NCBI GenBank assembly: GCA_032358255.1
Contig: JAULBX010003110.1
Coordinates: 78,525-142,524 of the forward strand
DNA length: 64,000 bases
Origin: Heterotrichella gracilis
Lineage: Eukaryota; Sar; Xanthophyceae; Tribonematales; Xanthonemataceae
Direction: 5' to 3'
How positions within the stretch are numbered: the stretch's first letter is position 1; each line of letters starts with the position of its first letter. The position numbers and the translations under genes were made by a program. The notes beneath the pieces were generated by a model, which saw only the letters and a program-made list of their open reading frames with translations, made no database searches and was not told the origin of the DNA. Shown here piece after piece: positions 47,359 to 59,402 of the stretch.

Positions 47359-50300
47359 GCTGCGGCCAGACATTGGGCCAGGTTGGTGGGAGAAGGTGGT
47401 GCCTCGCCGCGGCCTCGCGCTGGATTGCAAGAAGGCATCCCGGCTTGACAGGCGTTTCTACCCTCCAAATGGAGGCCCTGCTCTGCGCTCCAAAGTGTAG
47501 GTCCACTCAATGCCTTGCCCAAATTGCATGGCAGGAAACCGTCTTGAGATCAGTCACAGCGTGCCGAGTACTTCCTGTTTTGTTGTGCTACATGCATGGG
47601 CCAGTCACTGTCTAACTGTAGCGGGGAGCTGCGTATGCTATGATGCCGCTGTGGAAAGTGGTAGGACAAGGCATGGACGTTCCGCAGCACTAGTGTTTTT
47701 GTATCACTGCCACGCGCAAATGGCCGTGGCAGTGATGCATGATGTGGCAGTGACGTCATTTTCAAGTCATGGCTTGCAGTGCCTCACCACATTTGCGTCA
47801 CTGATGTCACATGCGCCAGTAGTAGTGGGCGCCAGTCCAACTGAGATATTCTGCCATGAGGTTGCCTACGCCAGAACAAGCAGCACTTGTATAATATATA
47901 TTATGTAACCTTTACACAGGCACATTGCTACAGTGAACGGCGTTCCAACTTGGAGCCAGCATCATGGCTACGCAGCACAACTTCCCATTGCGGTCACTGT
48001 GTAAACCCCTCAATATCCACTCTGGCAGACGCAGTCGTACGCAAACTCATCCAAATGGTACCCCCTACAGTTGCAAATAAAGAAAAGCATAGAGCGCATG
48101 GCTATCTCCCATAAGACAGAAGAATTAGGTTGCATGTTGTAGGTTATTGCCTCATTGATTTGTCATTTTGCAGGAGTGTGGAGGCTTACCTGGAAGCCAG
48201 GGGTGAGCAGCTGAGTGATGCAGCCTCCTTCCTTGGACCAGCCATCCTGGAAAAGAGGAAGAAGGACAAGGGTGCCACAGCGGCAGAAAATTCGCATGTG
48301 GAGGGTGAGTGGCGAGCCCCTTACATGTACACCCTGAATCCTCAACCCTAGCAGCGGTTAAACACCTGTTCAAGTGCCCAATGGGGTCTCCATGTGGAGT
48401 GTGCATCATCAACAAGCTTGGACACTGCCGTGTTGAGCCTCAACATGCTGCATGCTTGGTGATGATCACGCAATTTAAAGTAAATGCTTGTACATGGGGC
48501 CCCCCACTTCCTGCAAGCCATGCCATGTTGGCCTTATACCGCAGTGCCTGCATCCTGTCGCCGTAAGGTTGCTTCAACAGCTGCTGCAACTGGACTGGGG
48601 ATCCATTCTTGCAGATGATCAAGCCCCACAGGAGTTGCCCCTTCCAATAGAGAGGTGTGCGCCATATGCCACGCGGCAGCACAAGCGCAGGCTGTGCCCC
48701 ACCTCGGGCGCACTGCAAGGGCCCTCACCCAAACGGTGCAGTCTGAATTGTCTCAAATTAAAAAATAAAAATTTTCTATTGTGGATATATCAGTACGTGT
48801 TATTTTGTTCAATTTCTTATCCGATTAATATATTTTCAATTTTTGTGCCACTTGGACTGTAGAACCGCGCAAATGATCTCTTGCAGTGGATTAATGACGG
48901 TTGAACCGCATGATCCATAGGGATTGAATTAAATGAATAATTAATTTAATCCTTGTGCAGGACCTGCCCTGGAAAACAGGAACCAACTCACGTTCCGCCA
49001 CCAGGCTCCACATGTGACGCCATCCTGCTGCCAAGGTACCCCACAGCGCCTTTGTATGTTGGCAACACTGGCATGCAAGTGTCCACTGATCAGGTGTGAA
49101 CATAGATGCAGCGGGGAAGCGTCTTTGCACACATGGTTGTCCAATGCATCAGTTTTCAGCAGCCCCTGTAGAGTAAAAGTGACGTCAGCCTGCGGTGATG
49201 CTGGTGGTGTACCTGCTTTGCTCTATAAGATGAAATCTGTGTTATTGAGGGTCTACTAGGTGGACTGCAATATGAACAGAACTGACAGTGACAGTATTGC
49301 TCTGCACCCATCAGGTGCCAGTCATCCACATAGGCTGCAATTGTTGGTAGGATCATGTGAAGGAATGAACCAGCCTCCAAGGCCAGCTCTCTCTCACTTT
49401 CTCTCTCCCTCCACGCCCTGATGCTTGAAACAAGGAGCATAATTATGCAATATGTTTCTACATAGGCTGCATTTTATTGTATTGGTGGTAACCCATCTCT
49501 ACCCTGACAGCGGTTTCTGCTCCCTTGCTGCACCAGATGCTGCACCAGATGCTGCACCAGATGCAGAACCAAATGCAGAACCGGATGCAGAACCAATCTG
49601 CGCCAATCAGGCCAGGGCTCGCACGGAGGCCAGGCCGCAGGCAAGGGAGCAGTTAGGGCAGAATTATTTGCAAGCTTTGGCGCAGGCATGGGCCCAAGCA
49701 ACGGTGCAGGCTTGGGCGCAGGCAAGGGCGCAGGCTAGGGCGCAGTGGGAGCAGGCGAGGGCCCTGGCAAGGCAGCGTCTGGAGCAGGCGCAGGCGCAGG
49801 CTAGGGAGCACCTTGAACAGCTGGAGCAGGCAAGGAGTCAGGCCATGGCGCGGGTGCAAGAGCTGAATCGGGCTGTGCACCAGGTGGGCAAAGAAATGGA
49901 CTCAATTTATCACAAATAGACAGGACATTGTCCTCCAGGGATGGTGGAAAAAATTCTTTACTTGTAGGTAGTAGATCGATGGACAGGAGGGAAATGTCTT
50001 TTCCTTTGAGATGGCGTTTTGAACTTTTTCCTTGATAATCATGCTTGCAGCGCATGTCCTGTTCTTGTCATGGCAGGTTGAGTAGGTAATTTAAATGTAA
50101 AATATAGAGTACATTTATATCTATATGTTTTTAGGGGTATATCCTAAATTATTTGTTGTCAATTTGGACCAGGCTACGACGCACGTTCAGGCGCTTGACC
50201 AGGGACTGGGCCACGCCATGGCCCCACTACAGCAGCCGGAGCCCATGCCCATGCACATGGATGCGGAGGGTGCCGGGGTTGAGGAGAGGAGGCAGCAGCT

Positions 50301-50421
50301 GCGCAGCGATCTGGCGTTGGCACAGCTGGTGAGCCGCCGCAGGGCACAGGGTGTAGCTGAGCAGGAGCTCGATCAGCTGCGCGCTGGCTACTCCTGGGTG
50401 AAGAGCCGGGCGGGGAGGTAG
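47359..50421 (+). CDS. MBD-domain protein with Ala/Gln-rich coiled coil
   Basis: Exons 47359-47496, 48174-48304, 48615-48735, 48961-49093, a coil exon ending at 49883 (5' border uncertain, near 49537) and 50173-50421. The first two exons give the clearest MBD of the cluster: RPDIGPGWWEKVVPRRG, RRFYPPNGGPALRSK, then VEAYLEARGEQ. These match the MBD landmarks GW..xVxxR, YxxPxG, (R)SK and YLE. The next exons carry a basic RQHKRR..PSPKR motif in the same place and phase as its two neighbours. The coil exon starts with a 12-base coding repeat (APDAAPDAAPDAEPNAEPD) and continues as Ala/Gln/Arg coil; the last exon (83 codons) ends SWVKSRAGR. Unlike its neighbours it lacks the RFADAIRRAPP block. Between 49094 and about 49530 at least one exon is probably missing from my model because the phases do not meet. 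Likely a nuclear methyl-CpG reader or scaffold; inferred from domain. Confidence 0.7.
47703..47736. repeat. Perfect 12-bp inverted repeat in MBD gene intron
   Basis: ATCACTGCCACG and CGTGGCAGTGAT separated by 10 bases, with further GTGGCAGTGA at 47744-47753. Could form a stable hairpin in the pre-mRNA. Confidence 0.6.
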
Positions 50422-52650
50422 AGTACGGACAGTTGGCGGCAATACTAGATCTGGAGAGGAGCGTTCAGGTGGCCCCCGGGGAGGAGGAGTCAGGGCTTGG
50501 GGCAATTCTAGCTCTGGGAAGGAGCACAGGTGGAGGGGATTGCTTAGAGTGTCCATAGGCACAGGCCGGGGGTGCAGGCTGTGGCACAGCGCAGCACAGG
50601 AGCGGCCCTTTGCAGGATGTTGCATTTCTATACACAAAAGCTTCAGGGATTTAATCATATTAGAACAAAACATAACATGTATCAGACAGAGAGTCTCAAG
50701 CTAGTGTGGTACATGAAGCAGCATGTCGGTGCACTGCGTAGCGCTGCAGACTGATTCCTTCAAGGCCAGAATGTGTGCTGTATGGATTGGATCCATAGTT
50801 TGCGCATGTAGTTGAAAGACTTGTGATAAATGTTAGAATTAGGTGAAGTACCCGTGATGTCTCTTGTCTGCAAGGCTTATGAAATGTGCACTCCCGAGTT
50901 AACTCCATCTTACGATAATGCGGACCATAATATGGGGCTGAGCGCTCCCAACCAGGCGCATGACTTCCCCTTACAGGTTCTTTGGTATCCGGTTGCCGGT
51001 GTCACACTAACGTAGCATACTTACCATAAGGGTACGGACTCCTGTGAGTATGATGAAATTTCTAGGTGTTGTTCCCTTGCCACACTGTGATTGTATAAAG
51101 TTGCGGTGTGCGCCAGTGGCACAGATCATGTCGTTGAGCGCATGCACCCAAGTATGTGCTGCGTGTGCGCATCATGGAGGCTGCGGGTGTCATCAGGGCC
51201 TGCAGGTGGTACAATGCCCTGGGTACACATGTCTTCACGCATTGATCATTCTCTACGTGTCTCTTCCAAGGGGATAAATCATGCTTCTGAACCTAGGTCC
51301 CAGCTGGCAGGGGCTGGTGGATATACACCGTCATTGCCAAGCAAACTGTCACTGTGCTGTGGCGATTGTTATAGGCATCTGCCAGAGCGGCTGATTGGCA
51401 ACCCAGGTGGCATCTGCTGTAGACGTTGGCAACTTTCCAAGGACCAAGGGATGGACCTTCCTAGGGTGTCCTCAGGAGTCACTCCCCTTCCCTTCATTTG
51501 CAGTTTCTTGCAGAGTCGATCAAAACCAGAGGTGGGCGGACTAGGAAGGCTTTCCCACGATACATGAGCAACGACTGGAGCAGGCATAAGTTAAACTGTC
51601 ACTGACGGTCCTCGACGTTCTGTTTACTGCGATAGTCACTTCAGGTGAGAGTATTGCTGTCGGGTGCAAGTTGGGTGACTGGACCCGGTCATGCTGAGCA
51701 GCCTTTAAGACCAGCTTAGAAGGTGGGCCCACCTTCACTGATGTTCAGAACATCCAACCTTAGTAGCAAACGTATGCTTTGCGGATCAGCTTGGCTGTTG
51801 GCGGTCTAGACTGCTGCTTTTGACACCCACATGGGATAGTGGTGCTTGCAAGGTGCGAACGAAACCCTAAACGAACCCTTAACCCTTAACCCTAAACCCT
51901 AAACCCTAAACTGGTAGCGTACCACCTATCTTGCCTTGCATTGTTGAACATAGAACCCTTGATCTAAACCCTCAGGTGGCCCCAAGTACATCATGGGCAA
52001 CTGTCCGCTGCCTGACCTTTATTCAACAGCATGCAAAGGCTATCACGTTTTAAATAAAACCACGAAGAAAGCCACCAAACTGTTGAGACCAGCACTCAGT
52101 CTACCTGCTTTGAGCTGCTTTGCAACTATGGTGGCATCCTTATGGCGATAGGTTTCAAATTTCTATCTTCGCTGCTCTTGCACCTGTCGTCAGCATATAT
52201 CACATTTCTGCTTCGTCCATCGGTACCGCCTCTTGCTTCCGCTCCAATGGGGTGCGTGCACATCTGGTGACGACGGCAGCAGGAACGATAATGTTGACAG
52301 TGTTGCACGGAAATGCAGGAGGTTTGACCTGCAGGTAAGTTTCTGGAGGCACATGCACGTACATTTGCGTCTTCAAAGTTCGCTCAGTGCCAGTTGGCCG
52401 GGGTTGGTGCACATGCCCATGACCATCGGATGCATGCATGCATATGGCACTTCACTCAAATGGGCGATGACATTGACTGCCCTATCTACGAAGATGAGAA
52501 CAAAACCTCTAGTGCATTTTCTCATCCTCGTCAAAATGCCAATTGCTTTAAGCTGTAGTAGACTGAGGCGAGCAGATTGAGGCGGGCAGACAGTGGCCCT
52601 GCTATCAGTATCTGTAAGTAGGTTCACAAGATTTGCCTGGCATATCGCAG
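50422..52650. other. Intergenic region with interstitial telomere-like repeats
   Basis: About 2.2 kb with no supported gene. At 51869-51913 there is a run of CCCTAAA and CCCTTAA units in one orientation. The first exon of the pseudouridine synthase may lie toward the right end. Confidence 0.5.
51869..51913 (-). repeat. Interstitial telomere-type repeat (CCCTAAA)n
   Basis: Several units of CCCTAAA with CCCTTAA variants, ending ACCCTAAACTGG. It is the longest one-direction telomere-like run in the window. The CCCTAAA/TTTAGGG unit is the plant and trebouxiophyte type. Confidence 0.8.
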
Positions 52651-55600
52651 GGCTTTCCAAGGCACAAGGCGTCACTTAAAAAATCACCAGCCATGGAGCG
52701 AATGCCCCGCATGGCGCAGAGCAGCGCCCGCCAGCCCATCACCAAGTCGCATAGCGCCTACCCTGCCCTACCCACAACACACATTTTCCACCTTGCATTG
52801 GCGCGCCACCACCAGCAGCAGCAGCAGCAGCAGCAGCGCCAGCGAAAAACCCTCCTCCAATGGAGATACACAAAACCCCACTGGTGTCGTGCAAACCCTC
52901 ACCCGCAAGCAGCAGGCAGCGGTGTACGCCCGCCCACTGGCCGGCACCTGCCCCTCCTGCGGCCAAAGGTGCTTCAGGCTGGAGGTGCTCAAGCGACACA
53001 TAGGGGTCTGCTGCCCCGACCTGTCAGACCCGCAGGTAGGGACATGCCCGCAAGGCAAGCTGACCACTTACGAGAAGGATGCCAGCCAACTAGAGTTACA
53101 AGTACAAGGGCCCGTGCATTCCTAGCATGGAATATGCAGAAATCATTGCGCCAAAGAACGCCATACTTATTGAGACTCATCCTTCATGCTCTGTCAGACA
53201 TGTGTTCCTGCCATGGACCCCGAAGTTATATTTGAATTTCAGTGAACCTTGTCATTGTTTTTTATTATTACTTACTTTTATCGTACATATGACTGCTTTC
53301 AACCTCTGGCAGGAGCTGGAAGCTGCATTTGCGGGTGACCCTCATGAAGCGGAGGCGATGCTGGAGGGGATGGCACAGCGGGAGGCGCAGCTGCAGTACC
53401 GAGCGGTAGGGGCGGGCATCTGCTTGTTGCCTGTTCATGGGCCATTGCAACTGGCAGCATGCAAGGAACATCGCGGTGGGAATCGGTATGGGAGTTTTGG
53501 GCGGGGTCATGGTTTTCCAGTTGCAAGGGCACTGACTTGACGTCAGTGATGGCTGGAAGGTGGAGTGACTGCTGGAAGCCGTGCACACAGAGGGCAGTAC
53601 AGTCGGGCAGGCTAGTGCGCGAGAAGATGCTGGTCCTTGTTCCTTTACATACACGCAGTAGCTCAGTCCAAATGCATGCCAACGCCGCAGTGCCTTTCCT
53701 GAGCTACGCAAAAAACCCTAAGACCCTTATCCCGGACCCCTGCAGCTGCGCATTGCTTTTGGCGGGGTGGATGAGCAGGGCACCAAGATGGTGCGGGGCG
53801 TGCAGGACATTGCGCAAGCCCTGCAGCTGCCCATGAACAGGTGAGCAAGGCGGCTCGTGGAATAGGGCTGAGTTGGTGCTTTGTCATGGGGTTGCAAAGG
53901 CATGGGGTCACAACTCTGGCAATGGTAGGTTATAAATTGTTGGGGTCCAAATCCTGGTAATGAAGGTTTGACAAAGCAACGGGTGCAAATTGCAACAGGG
54001 CATGGTGTACCAATTTTCATTTCTTTCTTTCAGATATAGGATGTTTTACGCCAAAAGTATTGCTTTAGAATAAATTACAATATCTTGATCACATACAATT
54101 ACACCCGTTTAATATACCAATATGTATGACTGTATTCTATGCACCTGTTTTATCCAACTTTTTGCGACCAAATATCATACTTGGAAATTGATATGTATGT
54201 ATTTGTGCCCGCCTTTCTTTCCAGGGCCCAGCGCCTTTTCCGGTTCTCCAAGAAAGCCATCCCACTGGCGGTGGACACAGACCCAGTGGATGTGATCTAT
54301 GAGGATGAGCACATAGTGGTGGTCAACAAGCCGCCAGGAGTCAGCACCGCGCCGCGGCACAGATACATAGTATGTGGCTGAGTGTTGCCTTTCCCCGGCA
54401 TGCAATCGCCTCATGATGAAATTCATGGAGACTTCTTGTGTGCTCCCATCTGCAAATGTACATTTTTGTGGGTTGCATTTCCCCTACTACAACACCCCTC
54501 CTCGTCCCTTGGCAGGACTGCAGCATGACAATTCACGGCATCCACTGCCGTCGCAGCATAGTACATGAATGCTTGTAACTCAAGCACACATCTGTCAATG
54601 ATAGACAAGGTTTCTTGCCCCGCATTGCCACAGCCATGGCTCAAGGGGGACCCATTGGTGGAGGGTGGAACCCTTGTGCTGTTAAAAATCCCCACAAATT
54701 TGAATGTTGAAAGTGGCTGATTTGAAATCAGGTTTTATTTGCATAAACCCATTATTTTAACCTGCACAGGGTGGCAGCATGGTGAACCGCCTCATCCACT
54801 ACCTTGGTGTTCCTCCGCTGGTGGCGCACAGGCTGGACCACGACACCAGTGGGGTGCTGCTGTTTGGGAAGTACACCAGTGCAGTAGCACACCTGCACAA
54901 ACAGTTCAGGTGGGGCAGGGCAGGGTGTCAGGTTTGCACTGCATTGGTCATTGGAGGGGGGGTGCCAAGTATGTTCAGGTCAGGTGATGCGTGTGGTGTT
55001 TAATATATGGGTATGAGTCGTGCATGTTCAAAAGGATATCAAAATATACATGTATCTGAAAGTGGTTTTCATATTCCAAACCCAACAAATCGTTGAAATT
55101 GTGGTTCTGCTCTCCCCACTTGCAGGGAGCAGCGAGTGCAGAAGGAATACCTGGCGCTGGTGTGTGGTGTGCCTGGGGAAGACACCTTTGCGGTGGATGC
55201 CCCCCTGGCACCCCACCCAAACCACACGTGAGTCCCACAATGTGGCACCACAATCCTCTGTGCCCGAGTACTTGTCAGTGCTCACCACCATGTTCGTTTG
55301 GTTTTCTGCCCCTCTCTGTCTGGCGGCCTTGTCAAGGTCCATTCATGCATGCAAGCATGCTTGTGTTCCGAAACGCAATCAGCCAATGGCGTCTGGGGAT
55401 GCCTTGTTACATAAGTGCGTTTTTGTATCCTGTGTGGTGTTGCTCAAGAGCCTATATTGTATGGCGCAGGATTGGGCAGATGGTGGCGCCAGGTGGCAAG
55501 CCGGCAGCCACCCACTTCCGCCTCGGGGCTGCCAACCCCCACGCCGACATCAGCGAGGGACAGCAGGCTAGCATGATGGCATGCACCACAGGCACCCACC

Positions 55601-57024
55601 GCCCGCACACAAAGTACGCACCTGTGCAGCTGTTGTTTTGTGAGGAGAGAATACAGGATTGTCAAGAATAATAAAGCCTTGATTTGAATTTGCCAAATGG
55701 GCTTGATTTGTCAACATGCAGGCGAAGTCTCTAGAACACCGTCACTGATTGTGAGATTGAAGGCCAATGATGTCGTACGGCATTCAAATAAATGCTCGGC
55801 AGGCGTGTTCCGCTGCAGTCCCCCTGTCCCTACCATGACTTGCGTGGATGTGCAGGGGTGCGGCCCTGCTGCTGTGCCGGCCAGGCAGCGGGCGGCGGCA
55901 CCAGATCCGGGTGCACGCGGCGCATGCGGGCTGGCCCATAGTGGGCGACGATGTGTATGGGCTGCAGGTGGGCACAGTGGGAATGGGGTGCAGTAGGAAT
56001 GGAGTGCAGTGGGTCTTGATGGGTTTTGAATTAAAATATGCAGACCATTTTGTGAATATATGTGTACTTCATTCTTTACTACTATATTCCTCGTCTGGTG
56101 TTGGAGATGGAATGTCTGTTGTGGCGGTGGCCTGTCTGGTCCTCTTGAGCTGGACCTCAATGGTGGTGGTGGCAGGGCATGGCGGGCAGCCCGGCTGCCG
56201 CCGCAACGGCACCTAATTCAATGCATGCTGCAGCGGGTTGCCCATCACTGGCAGTCACAATGAATGGTGATTCCAGATTGGTATGGACTGGGAGGTCCAA
56301 TTAGAGGTTATCGACTGACGACGTGGTTGTGGCACAGCTGCAACTGCCGCAGCGTGGACACATGTGGCATTGGATGGCATCGTGATGTACAGCTGCGTTG
56401 GAAGCGCCATTACCTTTATGGTGGCGCGGTTGACCTCCATCTTTCTGCGCCCACAGGGTCCTTGGATTGGCCGCCAGGCGCTGCATGCCGCCGCTCTCAC
56501 ATTCACGCACCCGGCTACCGGACAGCAGCTGCGCATCAAAGGTGAGGGCTGCACTAATTAAACCCTAAGCCCTAAATCCTATACAACAGCTGCGCCTCAA
56601 TGGTGAGCATTGTATTACTCAGAGTATGACAAATGCAGTGCACGGGCTTGACTGTTTTAGGGTTTAGGGTTTAAATGCTAGACCCTAAACCCTAAACAGT
56701 GTGCGGGCTTGACTTGTTTAGGGTTTAGGGTTTAAACGCTAAACCCTAAACAGTGTACGGGCTTGGCTCGAGACATGCAGCATGCTGCAGCAGCAAGTGC
56801 ATGCAGTGAAGGCGTACTGGTGAGGGATGCAAATGCACAGCAATGTTGGCTCACACAGGTGTATCTTCCTGCATGCACCCTTGCCCGCACATCTCCCTGC
56901 AGCGCCTGTGACGCTTTTGTTTTGTTTGCCTGCAGCACCCCTCCCAGCCGACATCCAGGGAGCAATGCGTGCGCTAGGAGTGGAGGTGCCGGAGGAGTGG
57001 AGCGCCGAGACTGACCACCAATAG
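52651..57024 (+). CDS. RluA-type RNA pseudouridine synthase with N-terminal zinc-finger-like motif
   Basis: Exons 52651-53035, 53313-53405, 53746-53840, 54225-54369, 54770-54909, 55126-55227, 55470-55613, 55856-55967, 56457-56541 and 56936-57024 are phase-consistent (about 460 aa without an upstream start exon). Seen: VIYEDEHIVVVNKPPGVST, VNRLIHYLGVPPLVAHRLDHDTSG with the catalytic Asp of the HRLDxxTSG motif, KEYLALVCG, and the C-terminal GRRHQIRVHAAHAGWPIVGDDVYG. Known: this family isomerises specific uridines in rRNA, tRNA or mRNA; the substrate here is unknown. Ahead of the catalytic domain lies a Ser-rich tract from a (CAG)n-like run at 52808-52831 and CPSCGQRCFRLEVLKRHIGVCC, a C-x2-C..H..C motif that could bind zinc. 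The frame used has no Met in exon 1, whereas ATGs at 52693 and 52711 open a different frame, so the true start is in an earlier exon or there is a frame problem near the CAG run. Confidence 0.85.
56578..56608 (+). repeat. Decayed copy of exon 9 end with donor, in intron 9
   Basis: ACAACAGCTGCGCCTCAATG then GTGAGC matches ACAGCAGCTGCGCATCAAAG then GTGAGG at 56522-56547, the true exon end and donor. The copy lies about 60 bases downstream in the intron. Confidence 0.8.
56637..56767. repeat. Tandem units of telomere-like palindrome in intron 9
   Basis: Two full units of about 60 bases and a partial third. Each unit has CGGGCTTGACT, then two TTTAGGG copies, a short centre (TTTAAAYGCTA), then CCCTAAA copies and ACAGTG. 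Each unit is therefore a head-to-head telomere-type foldback. Confidence 0.85.
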
Positions 57025-57440
57025 GGTATGGCTGGCGTGTGGTGTGCAGTCGTGTGTGGTAGCGTTTAGTTTCTTTGTTTCCTATTAGGTGATCCTATTA
57101 CACAATATTGCAATGCGCCTTGGCGCCAAGGAGCTGCGGCGCGCAACGAGCTCCCTTTTTCATCATTGACAACCACTCACTGGGTTCTTCATTGGGAATT
57201 ACTACCTACTCATCTACTGTTCCAAAGTTTCATTATTCTTCCTGGAAAAAAGACAGTACTATCTACCATGTGCTGTTGATAGGTTCCGCGGTTCCGAGCC
57301 TCTCAGGTCAACTTTTCTGGCAACAGGCATGTACATCAAGTTTGCAATATGGGATTTGAATACTTACTACTTTTCCTTGTTTGTTTGACTACTACTATGC
57401 CTACCGCTGGATCACAAGCATGTGTGACCCACTGCCCAGC

Positions 57441-59187
57441 TCACGCATCCCCAGGTACACAAATGATGGTCCCCGCAGCCCGCAGCCGCTGCAGCACATC
57501 CCCGTTTTGCTGCATGTCCACTACCCCTTGTTCCACCTCCAGCTCCCTCAGGCGCTGCAACCCCGCCAAGGTGAGTGGTAGTGGGGAGGAGAGGGGGTTG
57601 CCAGACAGGCGCAGCACCTGGGGCAAGGGAGGGTAGGCTTTTCAGCATCTATTTTCGAAAGAAGAACACTCTCTTATTTTGCAACGGCAATGGCCTCAAC
57701 AGTGAGATGAACGATGCCGGTTTGCATGGCTGTGACGATCACAGTAGTATTTACTTGTGGGTAGGCACTGTCCGCTGTAAAGACCGTGCGCCAGCAACTT
57801 GGGCGACCTGGGTTTAGGGTTTAGGCGACACACATAACCTTAAGGAACCCCCAGCGAAGGCGTGCATGGCCCAGCCCCACATCACACCTGGAGTTTTGTC
57901 AGCTGCCCCACCAGCGGCGTCATGGCCAGCAGCCTGTTGCCCCTCACGTCCAGCTGGCGCAGCGCTGCCAGGTGGAAAACGGAGTCAGGAAGCGTGGGGA
58001 GGCCATTTCCCTGCAGGGATAGGAATAGGGGTGTCTTTACATGGGTGCTGGCGCCAGAGGCATTTCTTGGGTTAAAGCATTAAGCTAATTCAAGCCATAG
58101 ACAGGTGACTGTATGATCGTATAATCGTATGATGACTGACAGACCCCCTTGTTTAAATTAAAGGCAAATCAGGCGAGGACACTGCTCCTCCCCCTGGGAG
58201 CCACAGTGAGCACCTGTGTCGGTATGAATCGAGGAGACTCAGATTCAAAACCAGTGGCATGCACAAAAGGGGGTACATAGTATATCCCCACCTGCAGCGA
58301 CAGCGTGTGGATGTGCGGCAGGCGGTCGAGGAGGCGGGCCAGGCGGCACAGGCATGCCTCGCCCACCTTGTCGCACAGCAGGTTCACACACAGGAGGTCG
58401 GGGGAACGTTTCAGGCGCAGCTCCTGCAAGCGGGGCAGGCGTGGTGCGGGTGGGGCTACTAGGGTTTTGGATAGGGTTGTGAGGGGGCAACCAGTTGATG
58501 ACAACCAACGTTCTCAAAGACTGTGAGGAACAACCGCCATCCATGGTCTGTAGAAGAATTTAAATCTCCCAACCAGGCACATGTGTCACACTGCAGAGAT
58601 ATGCATGCATTGGCATGCATGCATCGAGTCCAAAATGCATGCATAGGCAACCACGGCATGAACTCAACCCAACACACAAGTTGCACACATAACGGGTGGC
58701 CTAGGTTATGTAAGTGACCTACCTTGACGTGCTCTGCGTTGGAGGCAGCCTCGCTAAGCGAGGTGAAACATCCTGTGTTGCCCTCGTCCACTGCTGGTGA
58801 GGCTCCCGTGGTGCTGCCGAACCCACGCCCTCCCACAGCCGGCAGAGAAGGGAGGACGCACTTGACTAGCTGAACTAGATGGCGTGGTGAAGCAGGGGCG
58901 TTTTTGAGGCAAGCAGCTGCTGCAGCGACCATGTGTTGGTGGGCGTATTGCAGGCAGGGGGTCCCCGCCAGTAGGTTGGGAAGAGAACCTACGACTCTGT
59001 CACGACACCTTCTGTACGTGCAAAGCTGCGGCACAGGCTGCCCTGCCCTCTTGCTTGTTGTTTGCTGTGGGCAGCACGCTCGGTGTCAAGTGCTCACCAA
59101 CAGCCAAACACCAATATCGTGGTTGAAAAGTATGGTCAACACGTTGTAGGCAATAACCAGGCACTCATCCAGCGGATCCTGCGCCAT
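57441..59187 (-). CDS. Small F-box-like/leucine-rich repeat protein, 278 aa
   Basis: Exons 59098-59187, 58723-59037, 58292-58423, 57888-58010 and 57441-57617 all break in phase 0, typical for LRR exons. The start (59187) gives MAQDPLDECLVIAYNVLTILF followed, across the first intron, by LCTYRRCRDRVVGSLPNLL, which resembles an F-box (xPLDxCLxxAYxxL...VCRxWRxxV). Then come ELRLKRSPDLLCVNLLC, LPHIHTLSLQGNGLPTLP, LAALRQLDVRGNRLLAM and KLQVLRLSGNPLSSPLPLTLAGLQRLREL, about four LRR units. Known: F-box/LRR proteins are substrate receptors of SCF ubiquitin ligases; plain LRR proteins also act as scaffolds. The F-box call is weak, the LRR call firm. The upstream side is bounded by a retroelement fragment, so its promoter is short or altered. 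Confidence 0.72.
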
Positions 59188-59402
59188 GTGGCACTGGGCA
59201 ACAGGTACGAAGCTGTAGGTCGACCATGACGAGACGCAAAGACGTATGGCAAAGCCTTTGGCAAAGGCAACAAGAAGAAGGAGGAGACCAACCTGTTGGT
59301 TTTGGCTTTTTGTAGTGGGCGCAGTGTCTTTCTCACTATCCCAAAACAAGGCACGGTGGGTCCCCTCAACCTCTGGCAGTTCACATGGTACCTTCAGATA
59401 TT

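Noticed and set aside
52693-52990. Gln-rich frame starting at ATG 52693
   Set aside because: It has a Met start but loses the zinc-finger-like motif and does not join the next exon in phase; kept only as a note on the uncertain start.
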